Positions 8,413-16,151 of a stretch of DNA of 38,179 nucleotides are shown piece by piece. Both the position numbers and the translations under genes were made by a program. The notes beneath the pieces are model-generated. The model made no database searches, was not told the DNA's origin, and saw only the letters and a list, made by a program, of their open reading frames with translations. Source of the DNA: Candidatus Poribacteria bacterium (GTDB lineage Bacteria > Poribacteria > WGA-4E > WGA-3G); assembly GCA_022822085.1 (NCBI GenBank), contig JAJECK010000019.1, forward strand, positions 1-38,179. The letters run 5' to 3'. How positions within the stretch are numbered: the stretch's first letter is position 1; every line of letters begins with the position of its first letter.

Positions 8413-8638
8413 GAATCTTCAGAGTATCATATTATAAGGGAGAGTATTAGATGGTTGAACGAATTATTAGTTAATTGATAATGCTGTGTTCAAACAATTA
8501 TAAGGTAAATGGTCGTAATTCAAAAATTGATTTTCAGAAATGGCTTGGGATTGTAGAGGTGTCCCCCAAGGAACGACTATACCCTTAATAATCGTTGGAA
8601 GATGACACAGCATTAGAAATTATACTGATTGAAAAGGC

Positions 8639-8914
8639 TTAACCACCTGCTATGGCGGGTATAATGGATATTTCAGCACCATCTTCTACCGATGTTGCTT
8701 TACCATCGAGAAACCGTATATCTTCGTCATTCAGATAGATATTCACAAAACGACGGATATTACCTTCATCATCACAGATACGTTCTTTCATACCTGGATA
8801 ATTAGTATCCAAATTTTCTATGATGGTTTCAATATCTGCGCCATCTGTTTCTACCTCCGCAAGATTCTGTGTCAAACGTCTGAGCGGAGTTGGTATTCGA
8901 ACTGTTACTGCCAT
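8639..8914 (-). CDS. cysO: MoaD/ThiS-family sulfur-carrier protein, CysO-like
   Basis: The 91-residue beta-grasp protein ends in the diglycine required for adenylation and thiocarboxylate formation (SIIPAIAGG). The start is certain: AAGGAGG lies just upstream of the ATG. The protein resembles CysO of mycobacteria, whose thiocarboxylated C-terminus donates sulfur to a cysteine synthase. Its neighbours are the APS reductase (starting 86 bp upstream) and, beyond the envelope genes, the Mec-like peptidase. No E1-like activating enzyme (MoeZ/ThiF/MoeB type) is in this window, so activation must come from elsewhere. The 226-bp gap 8413-8638 upstream of the M48 gene holds no gene that I can see. Confidence 0.88.
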   Translation of the reverse strand: MAVTVRIPTPLRRLTQNLAEVETDGADIETIIENLDTNYPGMKERICDDEGNIRRFVNIYLNDEDIRFLDGKATSVEDGAEISIIPAIAGG

Positions 8915-9000
8915 AATTCCTCCTTAGGGGTATAATGATATACACCGTTTTTATATTGTATTCATATTGGTGACATCAAATTTCCACCAATGTAAGTAAT

Positions 9001-9759
9001 TCAAATTGCGTAGTGTAATCCACACTCTTTGCTATTGTCTTCAGTATCTGTTGTATTCTGCCAACGCCATCTACCCGCCCGTTTGGGTTCACCTGGTCGG
9101 ATTCTCGTTGTGCAGGTCATACATCCGAGTGATTCAAAGTAATGTCCCTGAGCATCTGGTAGAAAAAGTGGATTAATAGGGACTTCATTTTCAAGGACAA
9201 ACTCCCACACTTGTTCCGTTGTCCAATGAATTAAAGGACTCACTTTGAGTATGGGATGTGCTGTGGATGAAATAGTTTCTACCTTTTGGATATGTTGTCT
9301 GGATTCTGATTGATCACGTCGTGTGCCAGTAATCCATATATCTAAAGTATCTAAGAGTTGTTGCATCGGTCTAATTTTACGTATATCACAACAGAATTGT
9401 TGTTTTGCTTTGCTGTCAAAAAACAGGTATTCACCGTGATCGGCAACCATATTATCAATTTCAGTTTTATCTGGTTGAATACGTTCAATTTCAATCCCGT
9501 ATCGTTCTTCAACTTGTTCAAAAAATGTATAGGTTTCTGGAAATAGACGTAATGTGTCGATCGTGCACACTCGAAATGGTAACTTATTTTCAGCGGCCAG
9601 ATGAATTTGTACCATACCCGACAACTGGCCGCTTGTTACGATTGCTGCGCGATGTTTAAACTGTTTAAAAACTGTAAAAAGAACATCTTGTGGGTTCTCT
9701 ATTAAATTAACTTGATGCTTCAAATCCATCATTGAAATATTATGAATATGACCTATCAT
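9001..9759 (-). CDS. cysH: APS reductase (assimilatory, 4Fe-4S type)
   Basis: The 252-residue protein belongs to the APS/PAPS reductase family, which reduces activated sulfate to sulfite with thioredoxin as donor. Residues that identify it are the CC pair (123-124) and CxxC (213-216) that bind a 4Fe-4S cluster, which marks the APS-using form, and the catalytic C246 in the terminal KECGLHY. The nucleotide loop is TSGQLSG (42-48) with DTLRLFPETY following (68-77). It starts 25 bp after the cysteine synthase gene and is in the same transcript. This supplies sulfite for the pathway; no sulfite reductase is seen in the window. Confidence 0.9.
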   Translation of the reverse strand: MIGHIHNISMMDLKHQVNLIENPQDVLFTVFKQFKHRAAIVTSGQLSGMVQIHLAAENKLPFRVCTIDTLRLFPETYTFFEQVEERYGIEIERIQPDKTEIDNMVADHGEYLFFDSKAKQQFCCDIRKIRPMQQLLDTLDIWITGTRRDQSESRQHIQKVETISSTAHPILKVSPLIHWTTEQVWEFVLENEVPINPLFLPDAQGHYFESLGCMTCTTRIRPGEPKRAGRWRWQNTTDTEDNSKECGLHYAI

Positions 9760-9784
9760 TTGGTATATGACCTATTTATTATTG

Positions 9785-10735
9785 TTATGATAGTGTTTCC
9801 ATTATATCGGTATTTAGTTCAAAGTACCGACTTAGGCTAAAATATCTTTCACCAGTATCTGGAAGAATTGTAACAACAGTTTTATCTGGACTTAATGTTT
9901 TTGCCACCTGTAATGCTGCATATACATTTGCCCCAGATGACATCCCTACTAATAAACCTTCCTTTTTTGAAATTTCTTTCATCGTCTGATACGCCTTCTC
10001 TTCTGAAACCGCAATAACATCATCGATAAGGTCAACATTCAAAACTTCGGGTATCATTCCGGCCCCAAGCCCGTCGATTCGTGTAGGCCCGGGTATTCCC
10101 CCGGAAAGTACAGATGATACCTGCGGCTCTACTGCGATAATCTTGATATTCTGATTTTTTGCTTTAAGGACACTTCCAACACCTGTTAATGTGCCACCTG
10201 TGCCTACTCCAACAACAAAATAATCTATATTATCTCCAGTTGCCTCCAAAATTTCAACAGCAGTCGTATCTCTATGTATTTTTGGGTTCGCGGGATTGGT
10301 AAATTGGTTAGGCATGTAATGTCTACTGTTTTTACGTAATATCTCCTCTGCTTCCCATATTGCGCTTGCCATACCACCGTGTTCTGGTGTTAGTATTATT
10401 TCTGCCCCGAATGCGGAAAGAAGTGCATATTTTTCACTACTTACGTATTCTGGCATTGTCAGAATAACTTGATAACCACAGGCTACCCCGACAATAGAGA
10501 GTCCGATTCCCGTATTTCCTGCTGTTGGTTCAACAATAGTATCGCCTGGTCTTAGTACTCCGCGTTCTTCAGCATCAACTATCATACCATAACTGATACG
10601 ATCTTTTATACTACCTCCAGGGTTATAGGATTCCAACTTTGCAATAATAGGTGCGCCTTCTTTATCCGGTAGGGTATTCAACCGAACCATCGGTGTATTG
10701 CCGATGAGTTTTGTCAGGTTCTTCGCGATTTTCAT
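9785..10735 (-). CDS. cysK: Cysteine synthase (PLP-dependent, CysK/CysM family)
   Basis: The 316-residue enzyme makes cysteine from an activated serine and a sulfur donor. K44 in GGSIKDR binds PLP and TAGNTG (71-76) is the substrate loop; GTGGTLTGVG binds the phosphate. The length is typical. Given the Mec and CysO-like neighbours the sulfur donor may be carrier thiocarboxylate, as in mycobacterial CysM, rather than free sulfide; I cannot tell from sequence. The gene overlaps the end of the upstream regulator by four bases (ATGA), so the two are translationally coupled. In Bacillus, CysK binds the Rrf2 regulator CymR, which makes this coupling meaningful. Confidence 0.93.
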   Translation of the reverse strand: MKIAKNLTKLIGNTPMVRLNTLPDKEGAPIIAKLESYNPGGSIKDRISYGMIVDAEERGVLRPGDTIVEPTAGNTGIGLSIVGVACGYQVILTMPEYVSSEKYALLSAFGAEIILTPEHGGMASAIWEAEEILRKNSRHYMPNQFTNPANPKIHRDTTAVEILEATGDNIDYFVVGVGTGGTLTGVGSVLKAKNQNIKIIAVEPQVSSVLSGGIPGPTRIDGLGAGMIPEVLNVDLIDDVIAVSEEKAYQTMKEISKKEGLLVGMSSGANVYAALQVAKTLSPDKTVVTILPDTGERYFSLSRYFELNTDIMETLS

Positions 10736-11169
10736 ATAAAGAACGGGTGCGAATGGGTTGGTTGTGTCAACTTTTTATATTTACGTGCATGCGTACAAAG
10801 TTCGTGAAGCGTTGTAGAGTTTAAAGCTTCGCGGACACTTTGTTCAATCTCCGCAAAAAACGTAACCAATTCATACGATTCTTGTGTTTCAAATCCTTCT
10901 GTGTAATTTACAGGTCCTTCTATAGCCGTAAATATATCTCCTATCCTGATTTTTTCAGGAGGCATTGCCAAACTATATCCTCCATCAGGACCACGACGAC
11001 TCATTGTCAACCCAGCTTTTTTGAGTTGTAATAAGAGTTTTTCCAAAAAAGGTCCAGGAATATTGCGTTTTTCCGCAAGCACTGTAACCGAAACGAATTG
11101 CTTACGATATTGTAGACCGAGTTCTAACATTGCACATATTGCATATTTCAATTTTGCTGATAACTGCAT
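10732..11169 (-). CDS. Rrf2-family transcription regulator, CymR-like
   Basis: The protein starts best at the ATG at 11169, which follows GGGGGAG at good spacing, and has 145 residues. The N-terminal winged helix (SAKLKYAICAMLELGL, then IPGPFLEKLLLQLKKAGL and SRRGPDGGYSLA) is the Rrf2 signature. It lacks the three clustered cysteines that hold the iron-sulfur centre in IscR, so it is closer to CymR, the cysteine-metabolism repressor. It is the first gene of the operon and probably controls its own promoter 40 bp upstream, together with cysK and cysH. Confidence 0.88.
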   Translation of the reverse strand: MQLSAKLKYAICAMLELGLQYRKQFVSVTVLAEKRNIPGPFLEKLLLQLKKAGLTMSRRGPDGGYSLAMPPEKIRIGDIFTAIEGPVNYTEGFETQESYELVTFFAEIEQSVREALNSTTLHELCTHARKYKKLTQPTHSHPFFI

Positions 11170-11210
11170 CGACTCCCCCTTTATAATCCTAACCAATTCA
11201 GTTAGCAATA

Positions 11211-11239
11211 ATTATAGTATATCTTACCGAAAAAGTCAA
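11211..11239 (-). promoter_or_regulatory. Strong sigma70-type promoter of the cysteine operon
   Basis: Read on the minus strand, TTGACT (11234-11239) and a perfect TATAAT (11211-11216) are 17 bp apart. The transcript would begin near 11204 and reach the regulator's ATG at 11169. The AT-rich sequence around the -10 is a plausible place for the Rrf2 protein to bind. Confidence 0.7.
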
Positions 11240-11552
11240 ATTTGTTTATATATTTCATGGCGTGTCTCTTTTTGCATTTTGTTATGGTTGTAGTATAATA
11301 TGTTGTGGGTGGGGTGTGAAGAGGTTTTGAGGGGTGAGGACAATGGATTACCAATAGGTTTGTATGTGTGTTTGAATCGCGGAAGACGCGGAGAAGAGAT
11401 CTTCGCATAAGTTCTGTGTTCTTTGCGTGTGCGGTTGGAGGTGGACGTGTCCAATCTGCGTTATCCGTGCCTCCTATAAAAATAAATTACCTAAATTGAC
11501 GCTTATGGTTACAAAACCTGGACACACTCCGGTTGTTTTCTATTCCAAACTA
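11240..11552. other. Intergenic stretch with a possible solo IS end
   Basis: No gene is supported here. The short segment 11491-11510 (CTAAATTGACGCTTATGGTT) resembles the right end of the IS at 1720-1740. The remainder contains low-complexity GT-rich sequence and purine-rich runs around 11390. It separates the cysteine operon from the end of the defence-like island. Confidence 0.35.
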
Positions 11553-14500
11553 TTACACCTTCATACCGTTATCCTGATAGGTTTGCTTTATGAGTTGTTT
11601 CTCTTGATCTGTTACCCCATATAGGTTATATACGTACTCATCTATTTCCCGCTCAATATCAGGCACGCGATCACTGTTCGGGTCTGCTAATATCTGTTCA
11701 ACCAGTTCTGATAACTGTGCTTTTTGTGCTGCAGTCCGATCTGCTATTGGGACCTTTTCCATACTCACTTTCTTAAAAAGCAGACTTCCACCTGCCCACG
11801 GATCTTGTAGTGTTTGAAACTTGTGTCTTGCATACCAATCAAAGAGTTTACTGCAAAGAATTGCAAGTATAGAGAGATCATTTGTTGGTATGAAATATAT
11901 TGTGTTTACACCATACACCTCCGCTGTATCATAGAAGGCATAGAGATATTTTGCGAAATGTGGGTAAATGATTTTTGGTTTTTCAAATTCTGCATAATAG
12001 GCACATGAACGGAGTTCCCAATAAAATTTGCCCCGATCATCACGTGTAATCAATTTATCACGATAACCTATCAGATGTTGATAGATTGATGGATAGGTGT
12101 TTGAGAAAATTCTTTCTGCTTCTGATTCGTCAGTTGTATCTGACCAAGGCCATTCGTTGTTTGCACTGCTTGTTATTACTATTATATATTCATCCACTGA
12201 GTTTAGTTTCCACTTACCATCTTTGAGAGTGCGACCACGAAGCGAAGGTTTTATAAGTTCTATTGAACTTGCATCCTCAGCAATCAACCGTTGACGCACA
12301 GAATCACTAATGACAAATGCCTCGTTACATCCTGTTGTCAGCCCACGATAGAAATTCCAATTCATATATTCTCCTAATGGAGTTCCCATCTTTTGCAATC
12401 TATTGAGCAAGCTAAGTGTTTCAGGAGATGTTAATACCCACCCATCTGGCGAAAAGTCGTTGACATGTATGGGAAATGCATGCTTTTCAAAAGCCTCATA
12501 TAGACGAGGGATATCGGTTTTGTCCCGAAAAGTTGCTACGAGAAACACTTCTCTATTTGGAACAGTGTTTTCAACAAGAAAGATACAGGTGTCTACTGCC
12601 GCTTTAAAAACGGGGACACTTCCAAAATTAAGTAATCTATGAAGGCACACTTTATCAGTAAAGAACACTCGGAGCTTCTTTCCAAATTCTACGTGAAGGA
12701 ATGTATTAGAGGAAATATAGGTGAGACTCCCACCCGTGCGCAGCAGTTCAATTCCACGTTTATAAAAGTAGACGTAGAGATCTGCGGTGCCAGAATAAAC
12801 TTCAGGAAACAGTTTCTTCAAAATCGGTTTGAGCATCCTTATACGTCTTTGATCTACATACGGAGGATTACCGATAACAATATCAAAACCACCCTCTTGG
12901 AACACTTCTTGGAACTCAACTTGCCAGATAAACCCTTCTGGATTCTCTTGCCATCCATGAATTAGTCTTTTGAGTTCAGCAATTGTCTCTCGAAGTCTGT
13001 GTTTTTCAGGGTCGGTATAGGTAACCTGGTATTCCGCTTGATGTTCTGATATTTGTTGAATCAGATAGTCCTCAGGACGAATTTGTTCGTTAGCGGGTTC
13101 AGGCGCAGGACCGGTCAGACTATCTCCTACTGCGACTTTATAATCCAAGTTTGGCAAGGGTTGTGGTGTGTCCCCTTCATAATCCACAGCAAGACTGAGC
13201 CACAATCGGAGCATAGCAATGTTAACAGCAAATTCGTCCTTATCCACACCGTAGAGGTTATTCTGTATGATGTCAAATTTGCGTTGATATATTGTCGGTG
13301 AATCAATTTGATTGCTTTGGAAAAGTGCCTCTCGTAGACGTAGTAATTCACTCATCATGCCGAGTAGATATGCGCCGCTGCCGCACGCAGGATCACAGAT
13401 ACTTAGTGTTTGCAACACCTTTAGCACAGGCTCTGGATTACGGATTTCGGTTGCTTCACCATCATCAATAAATTTTTGTAACGTTTCTGGTGTCTCATCG
13501 GTTTTATTCTGGAGGCATATTTTCAGACTTTCTCGGCACATAAAGGAGACAACGGGTCTCGGTGTGTAGTAGCTGCCTGTGTCGTGTCTACCAGTAACGA
13601 GTTCCTCAAATACTTTTCCGAGCATTTCAGGGTCAACTGCCACCTCAATGTCAAACGGTGTGGATTCGGTTACTGTGAAGTTGTATCGTTCAAAGAGATT
13701 TAGAATTTCGGCAAATTTATCGTTGGGAATATGTACAACGTTGCGTTCATCATATTCCTGCATCTCAAAGAGTCCACCGTTGAGAAATGGGACTTCGCCT
13801 CGGCGTTCAATAGCTGCAGCCGACTCCTCAGCACTATCTGAGGCACTGCCGAGTCCGTGAAAAAAAGCCCAATAGAGTCTGTCGTTAAGAAAGTTCTCAT
13901 CGGTTTCTGCTTCGCTTGCTTCAAAAAGTGCGCGGAGATAATCGCGGTTCCCGTTGTAGGAGAGCCATCCCTTCTTCTCAATAAACCGTAGGAACATCAG
14001 TCGGTTAAAGAGACGTTGAGTCCAGAGACGTTTTGTTTCAGTGTCATTATCAGGAATCCCATCAACGGCATTTTCAACACGTGCAAAGACGCGTTGGTAG
14101 TCTTGAAAAAACTGATCGGTAACTGCCTCAACATCAAAAGCCTCCTGCCACGCTTTTAGCCATGCTTCGTCATTTGGAAACCCGTCGTGTGGTAATGCAA
14201 GTGCGGGAAGGTTGTACTTACAAAGCGAGGGGATATGTGTATCTCCCTGTTCCCACGAGAAGATGGAGAGCACGGCACATCGCCAGTTTTCTTTAGCAGC
14301 GAAATGTGCGAAAGCGAAATGTTGGAAGTCCGTTGTGGTACAGATAAAGAGAAGGTTTTCATGTTCCCATGCGGGGAGGCTGGCATCTCGGTTTCGTCTA
14401 TTGGCGAGTCCGCGTAGCACACGTCGTAGTGCAGTTCGGTAGATAGATTCACTGTTGAATTGGAGGAAGAAGATTCCCCACGGTTGTGTATCGTCAATTA

Positions 14501-14726
14501 ACCCGAGTGTGGGTTGACTCGATGGGAATGGTGGCAGTTGCCGACACTCAACGATGCGGTCTTCAGTAGGTTCGTCAAGGTCAAGGTCTTCTGTGGACCA
14601 CGGAAAGGTGACATCTTCAAGTTCAACGTCTTCGGGAATTCGCCAGTCGAGTTTTTCTCGGAAAAAGTCTAACAGTGCGTCAAAGTCATGGATGTTATGA
14701 ATGTCGTTTGGTGTAATTTGGGGCAT
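11553..14726 (-). CDS. Eco57I-class adenine-N6 DNA methylase (copy 1, intact)
   Basis: The 1057-residue protein has the N6-adenine methylase motifs: DPACGSG for S-adenosylmethionine binding (445-451) and the catalytic NPPY (620-623). The N-terminal 370 residues are a family-specific region; I see no clear PD-(D/E)XK nuclease in it. The part after NPPY (about 624-900) should carry the target-recognition domain, and a conserved tail (about 985-1057) closes the protein. Residues 1-623 are almost the same as in the broken copy at 17922-21089, while the recognition part is clearly different. It starts 7 bp after the Uma2 gene, so the two share a transcript. Its role is likely to be modification, or restriction plus modification, of DNA with the helicase upstream. 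Confidence 0.88.
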   Translation of the reverse strand: MPQITPNDIHNIHDFDALLDFFREKLDWRIPEDVELEDVTFPWSTEDLDLDEPTEDRIVECRQLPPFPSSQPTLGLIDDTQPWGIFFLQFNSESIYRTALRRVLRGLANRRNRDASLPAWEHENLLFICTTTDFQHFAFAHFAAKENWRCAVLSIFSWEQGDTHIPSLCKYNLPALALPHDGFPNDEAWLKAWQEAFDVEAVTDQFFQDYQRVFARVENAVDGIPDNDTETKRLWTQRLFNRLMFLRFIEKKGWLSYNGNRDYLRALFEASEAETDENFLNDRLYWAFFHGLGSASDSAEESAAAIERRGEVPFLNGGLFEMQEYDERNVVHIPNDKFAEILNLFERYNFTVTESTPFDIEVAVDPEMLGKVFEELVTGRHDTGSYYTPRPVVSFMCRESLKICLQNKTDETPETLQKFIDDGEATEIRNPEPVLKVLQTLSICDPACGSGAYLLGMMSELLRLREALFQSNQIDSPTIYQRKFDIIQNNLYGVDKDEFAVNIAMLRLWLSLAVDYEGDTPQPLPNLDYKVAVGDSLTGPAPEPANEQIRPEDYLIQQISEHQAEYQVTYTDPEKHRLRETIAELKRLIHGWQENPEGFIWQVEFQEVFQEGGFDIVIGNPPYVDQRRIRMLKPILKKLFPEVYSGTADLYVYFYKRGIELLRTGGSLTYISSNTFLHVEFGKKLRVFFTDKVCLHRLLNFGSVPVFKAAVDTCIFLVENTVPNREVFLVATFRDKTDIPRLYEAFEKHAFPIHVNDFSPDGWVLTSPETLSLLNRLQKMGTPLGEYMNWNFYRGLTTGCNEAFVISDSVRQRLIAEDASSIELIKPSLRGRTLKDGKWKLNSVDEYIIVITSSANNEWPWSDTTDESEAERIFSNTYPSIYQHLIGYRDKLITRDDRGKFYWELRSCAYYAEFEKPKIIYPHFAKYLYAFYDTAEVYGVNTIYFIPTNDLSILAILCSKLFDWYARHKFQTLQDPWAGGSLLFKKVSMEKVPIADRTAAQKAQLSELVEQILADPNSDRVPDIEREIDEYVYNLYGVTDQEKQLIKQTYQDNGMKV

Positions 14727-14733
14727 TGGGATG

Positions 14734-15597
14734 TCAAGCGTTTTTGTTTTTTGTGTCAGTGTGTTGCGCGCGGAGTCGTTCTAACTCAATTTCAAGTGCC
14801 TGTCTGCGTTGTTGTTCTTCTGCTGCCTTTGCTTCCGCCGCTTCTCGCCGGTTTTGTTCTTGGATGCGCCGGTTTTGTTCCTGGATGCGCCGGTCTTGTT
14901 CCTGTATTCGCAGCTGTTGTTCCTGCTTGTGCAAACGTCTTTCTTCCATAGATGTCGTTATCGCTGTCCCATCAGGGAGGTATGGACGTAAAAGTCTCAC
15001 ATGAGTATCTGGTTGTTCCTCCCACCGAAACCATAGATTCAACGCTTCACTGAACAAACCACCCCGTACATCTGGTTCAATCTCTACGATGTCTCCCGAA
15101 GGGCTCCGCTGCCACCCTCGAAATTCCGCAGGTTTTTTCATCTCAGGTTGATGGATAAAGTATTCCTGAGATCCCATATCTTTCAGATACACTTGCACTT
15201 TTTCATTCCGATCTTGGTTCGCTGTCGAATCAGAGAGAAATTCAAAAATAGCAATAGGTGCTGCCCCCTCCATCCACGTATAAAAACTGCGACGTTGCGG
15301 ATGTTTTTCTACACCAAACACAACGTAAACATCAGGCGCGACGACCTTTGTAATGTCTCCATCATCATAGTATATGAAGTTATCAATACCGATGTGAATG
15401 TGTTCATTAATGGCAAAATAATAAGAGAGTTGATCAAAAAACGTGGTAATCTGTACACCGTGAAATCCTGTTGCTGCCATAGGTTCATCGTCCTCACACG
15501 GATAACCTTCAATGTAAATAGTCGGTTTGCCACTTGCCTTTGGAAAAACAGGCATATACTTTTTTTGTTTGAAATGAAAGTCGTTTAGAGTATCCAT
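14734..15597 (-). CDS. Uma2-family PD-(D/E)XK nuclease with coiled-coil tail
   Basis: From the ATG at 15597 (GGAG six bases upstream; an in-frame ATG at 15609 is less likely) the protein has 287 residues. Its first 190 residues follow the Uma2 endonuclease pattern: PDV with the first acid (about D89), IFEFLS (about E119), and a lysine in NQDRNEKVQVYL (about K133), then the QEYFIHQPE strand. The last 70 residues form a glutamine/arginine-rich coiled-coil built on repeats of the type RRIQEQN. Uma2 proteins are numerous in some phyla and of uncertain function. Here the gene runs directly into the methylase (7-bp gap), which suggests joint action. The gap 15598-15821 has no gene. Confidence 0.8.
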   Translation of the reverse strand: MDTLNDFHFKQKKYMPVFPKASGKPTIYIEGYPCEDDEPMAATGFHGVQITTFFDQLSYYFAINEHIHIGIDNFIYYDDGDITKVVAPDVYVVFGVEKHPQRRSFYTWMEGAAPIAIFEFLSDSTANQDRNEKVQVYLKDMGSQEYFIHQPEMKKPAEFRGWQRSPSGDIVEIEPDVRGGLFSEALNLWFRWEEQPDTHVRLLRPYLPDGTAITTSMEERRLHKQEQQLRIQEQDRRIQEQNRRIQEQNRREAAEAKAAEEQQRRQALEIELERLRAQHTDTKNKNA

Positions 15598-15821
15598 GTT
15601 TTTCTCCATTTCGTATCAGAGTAGTAATATCTCTCATCCAGCGTGAGATGGTTAAAGTCCCTCAATCGCCTTTGAAAGAGAAAGTAATTTTATGCATTTT
15701 TCAAATTCTAACTGAATATCCGCTTTTTTTCAAGCCTAAATTGGGTAGCGTTAGGGTTATTTAGTTTTCGGTTTTTTGGATATATTTTATCACAAACGTT
15801 AGTGCTACTATCTGCTTATTT

Positions 15822-15973
15822 GGTTAGAAAACCGCTTGTATCAGTGAATGTCCGAGGGGTGTGAATTGTGCGACTACGAGCTACTTATTTCTTTAATGGT
15901 ATTGGAAGTCTCATGCAATCAATCCCTGCGTTTTGTCAACTGTGTTTTTCGTTGTCAGGTAAATCTGTTAAAC
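15822..15973. repeat. Dispersed ~153-bp repeat, copy A
   Basis: This segment aligns along its length with 21930-22083 in direct orientation, with shared blocks such as ATCAGTGAATGTC, GCGACTACGA, CAACTGTGTTTTTCG and GGTAAATCTGTTAAA. It lies between the Uma2 gene and the HEPN-like gene and contains no gene. The two copies bracket about 6 kb of the island. Confidence 0.8.
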
Positions 15974-16151
15974 TGACATTTATCAAAATGGTGGTCTGAA
16001 TCATGGAGGAAACCGATAACACAAATGAATGTGAAGAATATCAACTTAAGGAGATTTACCTCATCTTTTCCAAGAAGAAAGAGGGGTTCGACCTATTTCC
16101 AGACCGAAACCCTCATAGCGAGAACCCGTACATTCAGAGTCCCAATCGAGT

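Noticed and set aside
12639-12965. 108-residue plus-strand open frame inside methylase copy 1, and similar frames in copy 2
   Set aside because: They are antisense shadows of a well-supported methylase coding frame.
15598-15821. Possible promoter region upstream of the Uma2 gene
   Set aside because: AT-rich segments are present but no pair of hexamers with proper spacing was clear enough to report.
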